Assembly: GCA_964589375.1 (NCBI GenBank)
Contig: CAZPSA010000004.1
Location: forward strand, 1 to 42,028
Length of the DNA: 42,028 nt
Direction: 5' to 3'
Origin: CAG-533 sp964589375
GTDB taxonomy: Bacteria; Bacillota_I; Bacilli_A; RF39; UBA660
Both the position numbers and the translations under genes were made by a program. The notes under the pieces were generated by a model. It was not told where the DNA came from. It did not search any database and saw only the letters and a program-made list of their open reading frames with translations. The stretch's first letter is position 1. Every line of letters begins with the position of its first letter. Positions 25,210 through 32,608 of the stretch are shown piece after piece.

Positions 25210-26649
25210 GTGAAGAAAAATATTAATTATATTGATGTTGATGTGCTTGATAGATTACCAAGTATTTCTAAAAATAAAAAATATTTAGAATTTATTGGTG
25301 GGACAAAAAAATATAGGTGCTTTATAGTAGATGATTTTTACTCAAGATGGGATTTTTATGATGAGCATGCAGAACTTATTGATAAAGAATTTTACCCGGT
25401 TTATAAAAATAGAGATATTTTAGTAGCGCAAAGTAATATTTATGCAGTTCCTGCGCTTTACATGATTTCTTATGCTAAGCAATATAATAATATAGCTGAG
25501 TTACCGAATTCATTAATCATCAGAACAAATACTTTAATCAAATATATTAGAAAAATAATGTTAGAACAATTAAATATTAATTATGTTGATATTTATTATG
25601 AAGAAAGTCATTTATCTAATTTTAATATTTTAATAATACCGAATTATGAAGGTAAAAAGATGCATGATGTTAGCATTGAAAAGCGCTTTAAAGATTTTAA
25701 CATTGCAAAGACAAGAAAGAAAATTATTGACATAAATAATAAAATAAGAAAAGAACTAGCGAAAATTAACTATAAAAAAATTGACGATGAGCTTTATAAT
25801 AAATATGAAAATATCGAAAAGAAAATAAATCTGTGCATAGCAAAATATTGTTTTATAAAGTGTAAAGGGTGTTATAATAACTTTTGTGACCAAAAAGAAA
25901 TATCATCTAAAGATATTAATGAATTTTTAAATTATGCCAAAAATATGGGGTTACAAAAAGTTACGTTAAGTGGCGGCGATCCGTTGACTAGAAAAGACTT
26001 AAAAAAAATAATTAGAAAGTGTAATAGTTTAAAATTAAAAGTTAATTTAGATACTGTTGGTTTAACATTTACAAAAAGTTGTGTTATTCCGGCGACAAAG
26101 AAAAAGATCAAAAAATTTTCCAATTTAAAACTCTTAAAAAAAATTGACTCTATTGGCATCCCATTAGATGGTTCTAATAATGAGATTATATCAAAATTTA
26201 GAATATATGATGGAAACTTATTTGAAGAAATAATTAAAGAACTAGAGTTTTTTGATAAATTAAATATTTCAATATGTATAAATACAGTACTACATAAACG
26301 AAATAAAACTGATATCGAAAACATATATAATATTTTAATAAAACATAAATGTGTTAAAAAATGGCAAATATTTCAGTTTATGCCAATGGGTCCCTTAGGA
26401 AGCAAAAACGCGAGTTTATATGTAATTGATAATAAAGAATTTCAAAATGCGAAGAAAAAAATAGAGTGTTTATCTAAAGATGGGAAAATATTAATAGACT
26501 TAAAATCCGCAAAAGAAAGATCGTACAATTATATGTTGGTTAATTCAAATGGACTAGCCTATAAAGTTGATTTAGATAATAAAATAGAGAAATTTGGCAA
26601 TATAACTGATAGTAGTTCTTGGGATAATATTTTAAACAATTTATTTTAA
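25210..26649 (+). CDS. HIT-like / radical SAM fusion protein
   Basis: 479 residues. Residues 1 to about 190 are homologous to the 199-residue HIT-like protein: IGGTKKYRCFIV, IYAVPALYMISY and a final strand NFNILIIPNYEG with no histidines. Residues about 205-479 are a radical SAM domain: CFIKCKGC supplies C214, C218 and C221 for the 4Fe-4S cluster, and SGGDPL (254-259) is the GGE-like SAM motif. The end, FGNITDSSSWDNIL, resembles the close of SPASM/twitch proteins but without their cysteines. The reaction is unknown. GTG 25210 is chosen because AGGTGA (25199-25204), overlapping the previous stop, is correctly spaced; GTG 25201 lies inside that site. Last gene of the cluster. Confidence 0.75.
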   Translation: MKKNINYIDVDVLDRLPSISKNKKYLEFIGGTKKYRCFIVDDFYSRWDFYDEHAELIDKEFYPVYKNRDILVAQSNIYAVPALYMISYAKQYNNIAELPNSLIIRTNTLIKYIRKIMLEQLNINYVDIYYEESHLSNFNILIIPNYEGKKMHDVSIEKRFKDFNIAKTRKKIIDINNKIRKELAKINYKKIDDELYNKYENIEKKINLCIAKYCFIKCKGCYNNFCDQKEISSKDINEFLNYAKNMGLQKVTLSGGDPLTRKDLKKIIRKCNSLKLKVNLDTVGLTFTKSCVIPATKKKIKKFSNLKLLKKIDSIGIPLDGSNNEIISKFRIYDGNLFEEIIKELEFFDKLNISICINTVLHKRNKTDIENIYNILIKHKCVKKWQIFQFMPMGPLGSKNASLYVIDNKEFQNAKKKIECLSKDGKILIDLKSAKERSYNYMLVNSNGLAYKVDLDNKIEKFGNITDSSSWDNILNNLF

Positions 26650-26773
26650 TTTAAGTAAAATTGCCAAAGGATTGATATTATTAGAAAAACTAAGGCTGTA
26701 ATAAAAGCCTAATCTATACAAAAATAAGCGTCAACGCAAAGAAAAAGCTAGGAAAAATACAAAGAAAAAACAC

Positions 26774-26802
26774 TTGCATTTTTGAATGCTGAGTGATATT
26801 AT
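26774..26802 (+). promoter_or_regulatory. Promoter of the first tyrosyl-tRNA synthetase gene
   Basis: TTGCAT, 17-nt spacer, TATTAT. A G7 tract at 26820-26826 forms the ribosome binding site just downstream. Confidence 0.65.
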
Positions 26803-26833
26803 ACATTAAAACTTTTTAAGGGGGGGATTTTTT

Positions 26834-28129
26834 ATGTTCGACGTAGAAGAAACATTAAAATTTTTATTAAAAGGAACTTCAGGGAATGATGAAGAGGCTT
26901 TAAGAAAAAAACTTTTAGAAGTACACAATGAGGGTAGAACTTTAAGAATTAAATTTGGAATGGATCCTTCTGCTCCTGATATTCATCTTGGCCATGCAGT
27001 TGCTTTGAGAAAAATAAAACAATTACAAGATTTAGGGCATACGGCTGTAATTATAATTGGTGGGTTTACAGGGGCGATTGGCGATCCATCTGGAAAATCA
27101 AAGACCCGTAATCAATTAACGAAAGAGCAAGTGGAACTTAATGCCCAAACTTATTTAGAACAAATATTTAAAGTTATTGATAGAAGCAAGACTGAGTTAC
27201 ATAATAATTCAGAATGGTTTGAAAATATGAAGTTTAGTGATGTAATTGAGCTATCTAGTAAAGTCACGGTCGCAAGAATGTTAGAAAGAGATGATTTTGC
27301 AAATAGGTATGCTAATCATAAACCTATAGCAATTCATGAATTCTTTTATCCGCTTATGCAAGCATATGATTCTGTTATGGTTAAAGCAGATATTGAACTT
27401 GGAGGAACTGATCAGACATTTAACGTTATGATGGGAAGAAATATTCAAAAAGATTATAGCGTATCCCAGCAAGTGCCATTATTTATACCATTATTAGTTG
27501 GTATTGATGGTAAAGAGAAAATGTCAAAATCTTTAGGAAATTATATTGGCGTTAGTGAAGACGCTAAAGATATGTATATAAAAATAATGAGAATACCGGA
27601 TGACATGATAATAACATATTTTGAATTAACAACGGATGTTCATCCTGATAGGATCAGTAGTCTTGCCAAGCTATTAGAATCTGACCAAGTAAATCCTCGA
27701 GATATAAAAATGCTTTTAGCCCGAGATATAATTTCTTTATATCATTCCGAGGAAGAACTAAAGGAAGCTGAAGATAATTTTGCTGCATTATACCAAAAGA
27801 AAAATATTGAAATTGATTTACCTACAGTTGAGTTTAATCCAGATTTCATTGATGAAGAAGGAATGTATTCTTTGATAGATTGTATTTTTGCAACGGGGAA
27901 ATATAAATCTAAAAGCGAAATTAGAAGATTGATTAAACAAGGTGCGGTTAAAATAGATGGAAAGAAAGCAAATGATTTATCATTCGAACCATGTGATGGT
28001 ATGGTTGTTAGCGTTGGAAAAGGTATTTCCTTTAGGTTAATGGCAAACGCTCCTAGCCCAGCAAATCTTAACGAAAAAACAGATAGTAATAAAAATGATA
28101 GCAAAATTTTAAAATACGTGATACAATAA
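26834..28129 (+). CDS. Tyrosyl-tRNA synthetase, first copy
   Basis: 431 residues. Class I aminoacyl-tRNA synthetase with HLGH (51-54) for the HIGH motif, GAIGDPSGKS, LGGTDQTFN for tyrosine/adenylate binding, KMSKS (229-233) and a C-terminal S4 RNA-binding domain (KSEIRRLIKQGAVKIDGK, about 355-400). The last 20-25 residues are an asparagine/lysine/serine-rich tail that the second copy lacks. All catalytic signatures are intact, so it should charge tRNA-Tyr. It has its own promoter and no T-box, unlike the second copy. The ribosome site is an unusual AAGGGGGGG run. Its position right after the radical SAM cluster suggests a specialised, perhaps protective, second synthetase; that is inference. 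Confidence 0.88.
   Translation: MFDVEETLKFLLKGTSGNDEEALRKKLLEVHNEGRTLRIKFGMDPSAPDIHLGHAVALRKIKQLQDLGHTAVIIIGGFTGAIGDPSGKSKTRNQLTKEQVELNAQTYLEQIFKVIDRSKTELHNNSEWFENMKFSDVIELSSKVTVARMLERDDFANRYANHKPIAIHEFFYPLMQAYDSVMVKADIELGGTDQTFNVMMGRNIQKDYSVSQQVPLFIPLLVGIDGKEKMSKSLGNYIGVSEDAKDMYIKIMRIPDDMIITYFELTTDVHPDRISSLAKLLESDQVNPRDIKMLLARDIISLYHSEEELKEAEDNFAALYQKKNIEIDLPTVEFNPDFIDEEGMYSLIDCIFATGKYKSKSEIRRLIKQGAVKIDGKKANDLSFEPCDGMVVSVGKGISFRLMANAPSPANLNEKTDSNKNDSKILKYVIQ
28099..28127 (+). promoter_or_regulatory. Possible promoter driving the T-box leader
   Basis: TACAAT (28122-28127) with TGA directly before it, an extended -10, and a weak -35 TAGCAA 17 nt upstream. It lies in the last codons of the first synthetase gene. 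Confidence 0.4.
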
Positions 28130-28133
28130 AAGT

Positions 28134-28353
28134 GTATTATTTATTAAGTAGTGATTAGCAACAAGTAGTTTATATAATTTTAATTAGAGAGTTTATGGCT
28201 GGTGAAAATAAACAAAAATATATAAATGAATTACAATGTTATGAACTTAATCGGGTTATTCCGTTACAAAGAATAAGTGCTTGCTCACGCAAGAATTAAG
28301 GTGGTACCACGGATAATGTTTTCGTCCTTTAGAAAATATTGTTCGTGTTTTTT
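28134..28353 (+). promoter_or_regulatory. Tyrosine T-box riboswitch leader
   Basis: The T-box sequence AGGTGGTACCACGG lies at 28299-28312. Upstream, AGAGAG ... GGCTGGTGAAA (about 28185-28207) is the conserved distal part of stem I, and a TAC tyrosine specifier candidate followed by A is at 28232-28234. Stem III is CTTGC/GCAAG. The terminator is a 16-bp stem, 28308-28323 with 28332-28347 (three G-T pairs), then TTTTTT at 28348-28353; its left arm includes the end of the T-box. Uncharged tRNA-Tyr would favour the antiterminator and switch on tyrS. Confidence 0.92.
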
Positions 28354-28371
28354 ATGAAAGAGAGGAAATTT

Positions 28372-29568
28372 ATGACAAAAGAAGAAAAAATTGAATTAAT
28401 AATAAGAAGAGGAGTTCAAATATTTAACGAAGAATCTTTACGAAAAAAACTAAATAGCGGCAAAAAAATGGTCGTAAAATTTGGAGCAGATCCATCAAGA
28501 CCTGATTTACACTTAGGTCATACTGTGTCACTTAGACTGCTTAAAGACCTACAAGACTTAGGACATGAAATTGTTTTTGTAATAGGAGATTTTACAGCTA
28601 TGATTGGTGATCCATCAGGCAGAAGTAAGACTAGACCAGCTCTAACATTTGAAGAAACAAGAAAAAGCGGTGAAACATATTTTAATCAAGTTACTAAAAT
28701 ACTAGATCCCCAAAAAACTAAAATCGTTTATAATAGTCAGTGGCTATCTAAAATGAGTTTTAATGATGTTTTAGAATTAACTGGCAAATATACTGTTGCC
28801 AGGATCTTAGAAAGAGACGATTTTGCTAATAGATTTAAAAATAATATTCCGATTGGCATACACGAATTTATGTACCCACTTATGCAAGGCTATGATTCTG
28901 TTGCATTAAATGCTGATCTTGAAATCGGAGGAACAGACCAAACTTTTAATTTACTTGTTGGACGCGAACTACAAAAGGACTATGGCCAAGAATCACAAGA
29001 TGTAATAGTGTTACCTTTATTAGTTGGCCTAGATGGTAAAGAAAAAATGAGTAAGTCATTAGATAATTATATTGGAATTGATGAGCCTGCTAACGTTATG
29101 TATGAAAAAGCAATGAGAATACCTGATGACGTTTTATTTGAATATTTTAAATTGACGACAGATATTAGTCTAGATGAAGCAGCACAATTAATTAAAGATG
29201 ATATTATTGCTGCTCATAAAAGATATGCCGAAGAAATTATCAGAATGTATCATGGCGAAGAGTATATTAAAGACGCTGAAGAAAGATATAATACGGTTGC
29301 TAAAGGTGGCATCCCTCAAGATATTGAAACATTTGAAATTAACTTAGAATTAATAAATAATGGAATATCATTAATAGATTTATTGGTAATGACTAATATG
29401 GTGCCATCAAAATCTGAAGCAAGAAGAATGATAGAACAAAGTGGTATTAGCATAAATAATGAAAAAAACAATGATGTTAAAGCGGTAATCGATAAAGAGT
29501 GTTTTATAAATGGTGAGCTAATAATTCAAAAAGGAAAAAAGCAATTTAAAAAAGTTGTTATTAAATAA
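28372..29568 (+). CDS. tyrS: Tyrosyl-tRNA synthetase, second copy, T-box controlled
   Basis: 398 residues. It shows HLGH (47-50), MIGDPSGRS, IGGTDQTFN, KMSKS (225-229) and a C-terminal S4 domain (KSEARRMIEQSGISINNE). All catalytic motifs are present. The first in-frame start (TTG 28339) falls inside the T-box terminator; ATG 28372, with AGAGGAAA before it, is the real start. Its leader makes expression depend on uncharged tRNA-Tyr, so this looks like the housekeeping enzyme. It is clearly paralogous to the previous gene along its whole length. Confidence 0.92.
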   Translation: MTKEEKIELIIRRGVQIFNEESLRKKLNSGKKMVVKFGADPSRPDLHLGHTVSLRLLKDLQDLGHEIVFVIGDFTAMIGDPSGRSKTRPALTFEETRKSGETYFNQVTKILDPQKTKIVYNSQWLSKMSFNDVLELTGKYTVARILERDDFANRFKNNIPIGIHEFMYPLMQGYDSVALNADLEIGGTDQTFNLLVGRELQKDYGQESQDVIVLPLLVGLDGKEKMSKSLDNYIGIDEPANVMYEKAMRIPDDVLFEYFKLTTDISLDEAAQLIKDDIIAAHKRYAEEIIRMYHGEEYIKDAEERYNTVAKGGIPQDIETFEINLELINNGISLIDLLVMTNMVPSKSEARRMIEQSGISINNEKNNDVKAVIDKECFINGELIIQKGKKQFKKVVIK

Positions 29569-29607
29569 GGTATTAAGTTTAAAAAATAAATTTAGAAATA
29601 TAAATTG

Positions 29608-29637
29608 GGTTCAAAAGCAAAATTTTTGAGCCTATTT
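29608..29637 (+). terminator. Possible terminator of tyrS
   Basis: Stem GGTTCAAAA/TTTTGAGCC (one G-T pair) with a seven-base loop; the following T run is interrupted. Confidence 0.5.
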
Positions 29638-29674
29638 GTGACTTTAAAGGATTAAAAGCTGGCGGAAAGGTGCA

Positions 29675-30265
29675 ATGCTATTTATGAAATTCGAAAATGA
29701 AATAACTGTATTAGTTAAAACGGACTATAAGTCGTTAGAAGAAGAATTAAAAAAACTTAGTTTTGTAAAAAAAGAACAATACGAAATTAATGATATATAT
29801 ATGATAAATAATGATATAGACCTATTGAGTATGAAAACACTTGATATATTAAAAAATTGCATTTTAATTAGAGATATCGTGGGCATTGAAAAACAATTTC
29901 TATACAAATACAAAGAATATAATAATAATGGTGATATTTTGAGACAAGCTAAAGTTAAATGTCCAATTACAGATATAGGATCGGCGACTTCTTTTATGGG
30001 AGCGATAAATTATAAAGAGTTATTTAGAATATATGATAAATGTATTGTTTTTGCAAATGATAAAACCGAATTAGTTGTGCAAATAGTTAATAACAAATAT
30101 ATTTTTATAGAAATGGAAACGGAAGAAAGTTTTAACGATAAAAAATATATGAATATTGATGAAATGAAAGAAGAATTATTTAGCTATAATTTATCAATAG
30201 ATAAGTCCAATATTTTCGTTAAAAAGGCGGAAATTATATTAAATGAAAAACTAAATAATAATTAA
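29675..30265 (+). CDS. CYTH-like protein
   Basis: 196 residues. The N-terminal strand NEITVLVKTDY, the central YKYKEYNNNGDILRQAKVKCP and the late YIFIEMETEES resemble the CYTH (adenylate cyclase IV/thiamine triphosphatase) tunnel fold, whose members bind triphosphates. The N-terminal E-x-E-x-K signature is not intact, so activity is doubtful. Start ATG 29675 has AAAGG a few bases upstream; ATG 29684 is an alternative. The gene follows tyrS and is closed by a terminator. Confidence in the family is modest because it rests on strand pattern only. Confidence 0.45.
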   Translation: MLFMKFENEITVLVKTDYKSLEEELKKLSFVKKEQYEINDIYMINNDIDLLSMKTLDILKNCILIRDIVGIEKQFLYKYKEYNNNGDILRQAKVKCPITDIGSATSFMGAINYKELFRIYDKCIVFANDKTELVVQIVNNKYIFIEMETEESFNDKKYMNIDEMKEELFSYNLSIDKSNIFVKKAEIILNEKLNNN

Positions 30266-30379
30266 AACATTTGCAAAAACAAAAAATAAATATCATTTTA
30301 GAAAAAAACGTAAATATTTAATTGTGTCCGTAAAAAAATGAATAAAAATGGTGTGATTTTCTTTACATAAAGTATTATC

Positions 30380-30413
30380 GGAAGAGATAGATCTGCTCTC
30401 TCTTTCTTTTTTT
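30380..30413 (+). terminator. Intrinsic terminator of the CYTH-like gene
   Basis: Stem GGAAGAGA/TCTCTTTC (one G-T pair), 11-base loop, seven T. It lies in the 309-base gap 30266-30574, which otherwise holds only the promoter and palindrome described next. Confidence 0.65.
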
Positions 30414-30497
30414 GTCTTAATCTTTTCTTTTTTATAATATTTTTGCTAACTATAAAATAACTACTTGCAACTACCCAAAAAACCGCATTTTCAAACG

Positions 30498-30511
30498 CGA
30501 ACCCATGTTCG
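30498..30511 (+). promoter_or_regulatory. LexA/DinR-like palindrome next to a -35 box
   Basis: CGAACCCATGTTCG matches the Gram-positive SOS box plan CGAAC-N4-GTTCG on both arms. It ends two bases before the -35 of the surface-protein promoter, where a bound repressor would block RNA polymerase. It is also the core of a longer imperfect hairpin, CCGCA ... TGCGG (30483-30518). Confidence 0.45.
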
Positions 30512-30512
30512 C

Positions 30513-30540
30513 TTGCGGGGGGGGTTATTTGTGCTATTAT
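30513..30540 (+). promoter_or_regulatory. Promoter with G8 tract in the spacer, probably phase variable
   Basis: TTGCGG (30513-30518), 16-nt spacer, TATTAT (30535-30540) with an extended TG-C before it. A run of eight G (30517-30524) covers the end of the -35 and the start of the spacer. Gain or loss of a G by slippage would change the spacing and so promoter strength, as known for Neisseria porA. Confidence 0.6.
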
Positions 30541-30574
30541 AGACTTGAAAATAGAATTATGTGGGTAATTTATA

Positions 30575-32434
30575 GTGAGAAAAAGTAGAAAAGTTTTAGT
30601 TTTAGTGGCAGCACTTGGCTTGCTGCTTAGTTTGTCGGGTATAACGTATGCGTATTTAAGAGCTAGAAAAGACCAGGAAAGTACTAACCAGTTAACTCTT
30701 CTTAAGTGTTTGGGAGTTGATTATGAAGATAAGACGAACGCCGTATCTATAAATAATGCATACCCAGTATCAGATGAAGAGGGTATGAAAACCAATGTCT
30801 ATACTTTTAAGATATCGAATAAATGTAATACTAACGTGTATGCCAAAGTAAATCTAGAAACATTAACTAGTGATGAACCAATAGGTTTAAATCATATTAA
30901 AGTGTGGTTCGATCATGAATATTTAGATAATCCTAAATTGGGACTTTTAAGTAATACTGGTATATTCAAAAGAGAAGATGTAACTTTAGCTGCGGCAACG
31001 CAAAGTAATAATTTAACTGAAATAAACTTAGGCGCATATGAAAGCACGGAGTTTAATTTAAGATTATGGATTGATAAGGAAACTACGTGGGAAGAAGGCG
31101 GCGGAAAAACTTATGCCGGAAAGATAACCGTTAGTGTATCACCAAATCCAAATACATCAGTGGTAAAAGGCGATTTAACAATGTATGCTTATGTAGATGG
31201 GGTAATATCAAGTTCGTTTCCAACAAGTGAAAATTATCATGCTAGTGTAACATGCAATTCTTTTTCTGATGATAGTAGTGATGTTGTAAGCACTGTTACG
31301 TGGAGTGGAACGAAGTGGCTTGTAAATGTTGCAAGTATGGACAGTGGAGATACCGTGTGTAATGTTTACTTTACGCAGATGAAAGATAGTGAAGTTCAAG
31401 CGCCAAATGGTTGGTATTCCGCTAAAGAAGGGACGCTTCTTGCGGCTATTAGAAGTACCAATAATCTAGGAAGCCCTGCAACAAATCCAGGTTCTGAGGT
31501 AAGCGTATCATCAGAGGCAGTCTTAGCAAGTACAGCAGATGATTATGGCACGAGCTTCTACTTTAGAGGTAACGTTCAAAATAATTATGTGACGTTTGCG
31601 AATATGTGCTGGCGAATAGTCCGAGTAACTGGTGATGGCTCAATAAAGCTCGTTTTATATAATCGAAATGATAATAATATAACAAATCCATGTAATGAAA
31701 CCGGAAGTGATTTAGCCTTTGCTACTTATAGCGGAACTACATACAAGACTAATTATAATCCTGATTATGGCGATAATGCTTATGTTGGATTTATGTATGG
31801 TAGCACGAAGGCTAGTGAATATGTAGATGCGCATGCCAATAGAGTAAAAAGTACCGTATTAACCAATTTAGAAGCGTGGTATACAAGTAAAATATCAGCA
31901 TATGAAGACAAATTAGCTGATACAATCTGGTGTAATGATAAAAGTATAGCTTCTGGAACTGGAGCGGGAACTTCAGCATCAAATTATGGTGCCTACAGCA
32001 GATATAATGGAAGCACAGCAACTTTAATTTGTCCGGAGGATAAAGAAGGTGGAAAACTATCTAAAATTACAGTAAGCGATACGATAAATGGGAATGGCGC
32101 CCTAACTTATAAAATAGGTTTACTAACTGCTGATGAAATAGTATATGCTGGGTTAAAATGGGGAGCCACCAATTCAAACTCAAATTATTTAAAAGAAAAT
32201 GTAGCTTCTAGTACTTCTTGGTGGAGTATGTCGCCTTATGCGCTAAATGTTGGATTTTCAGATACTACTCGTAATCTTGGAAATGTAATTGTAGCCACTG
32301 GTGCGGGAGCAGTAGCAAATCAACGTGTTAATAATTCTTACGCTCTTCGTCCTAGTTTAAGCTTAAAAAGTACAATTACAATTTTAAATGGGGGAAATGG
32401 AACTACCGAAAATCCATTTGTGGTAAGTTCGTAA
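30575..32434 (+). CDS. Exported surface protein with DUF6273-like domain, second copy
   Basis: 619 residues, GTG start. A hydrophobic signal or anchor (about 6-27) ends in GITYAYLRAR. Residues about 40-190 resemble a TasA-like beta region (TYAGKITVSVSPN). About 195-275 contain a repeat similar to the first copy (MYAYVDGVISSSFPTS ... GDTVCNVYFTQ), and about 275-619 form the DUF6273-like domain with SWWSMSPYAL and YALRPSLSL. DNA identity with 5508-7331 is high in parts: a 24-base stretch around the MCWRIV codons is identical. No LPxTG motif. It stands alone between terminators behind a promoter that combines a LexA-like palindrome and a G8 tract, suggesting variable, stress-linked display. Ligand unknown. 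Confidence 0.75.
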   Translation: MRKSRKVLVLVAALGLLLSLSGITYAYLRARKDQESTNQLTLLKCLGVDYEDKTNAVSINNAYPVSDEEGMKTNVYTFKISNKCNTNVYAKVNLETLTSDEPIGLNHIKVWFDHEYLDNPKLGLLSNTGIFKREDVTLAAATQSNNLTEINLGAYESTEFNLRLWIDKETTWEEGGGKTYAGKITVSVSPNPNTSVVKGDLTMYAYVDGVISSSFPTSENYHASVTCNSFSDDSSDVVSTVTWSGTKWLVNVASMDSGDTVCNVYFTQMKDSEVQAPNGWYSAKEGTLLAAIRSTNNLGSPATNPGSEVSVSSEAVLASTADDYGTSFYFRGNVQNNYVTFANMCWRIVRVTGDGSIKLVLYNRNDNNITNPCNETGSDLAFATYSGTTYKTNYNPDYGDNAYVGFMYGSTKASEYVDAHANRVKSTVLTNLEAWYTSKISAYEDKLADTIWCNDKSIASGTGAGTSASNYGAYSRYNGSTATLICPEDKEGGKLSKITVSDTINGNGALTYKIGLLTADEIVYAGLKWGATNSNSNYLKENVASSTSWWSMSPYALNVGFSDTTRNLGNVIVATGAGAVANQRVNNSYALRPSLSLKSTITILNGGNGTTENPFVVSS

Positions 32435-32450
32435 AAACTAATTAAATTAA

Positions 32451-32475
32451 AGGTAGATTAAAACTCTATCTTTTT
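32451..32475 (+). terminator. Intrinsic terminator of the second surface-protein gene
   Basis: Seven-base-pair stem AGGTAGA/TCTATCT (one G-T pair) with a seven-base loop and a T run. Confidence 0.7.
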
Positions 32476-32542
32476 AAATGAGTATTTTTCCTAATATTAA
32501 ATAAAACTCATCACCAATTTTTCTTGAAATCTCTTCTTTTTA

Positions 32543-32571
32543 TTGCAATTTATCTTAAAAACGTGTATAAA
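32543..32571 (+). promoter_or_regulatory. Promoter of the intact rel copy
   Basis: TTGCAA, 17-nt spacer, TATAAA, within about 60 bases nearly identical to the region before the broken copy at 19.2 kb. Confidence 0.7.
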
Positions 32572-32608
32572 TATTATTAATTAATGCTTATTGATTGAGG
32601 GTGGGTTG

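Noticed and set aside
20623..26649. Antiphage defence island
   Set aside because: No nuclease, pore-forming effector, helicase or typical sensor is present; the enzymes fit metabolism better. Viperin-like activity of the radical SAM part was considered but its fused HIT-like domain and partner genes give no support.
20623..26649. Ribosomal peptide (RiPP) cluster with a radical SAM maturase
   Set aside because: No short precursor gene was seen in or beside the operon, and there is no peptidase or exporter next to it.
28339..28371. Upstream TTG start for the second tyrosyl-tRNA synthetase
   Set aside because: It lies inside the terminator stem of the T-box; ATG 28372 has a proper ribosome site and gives the usual N-terminus.
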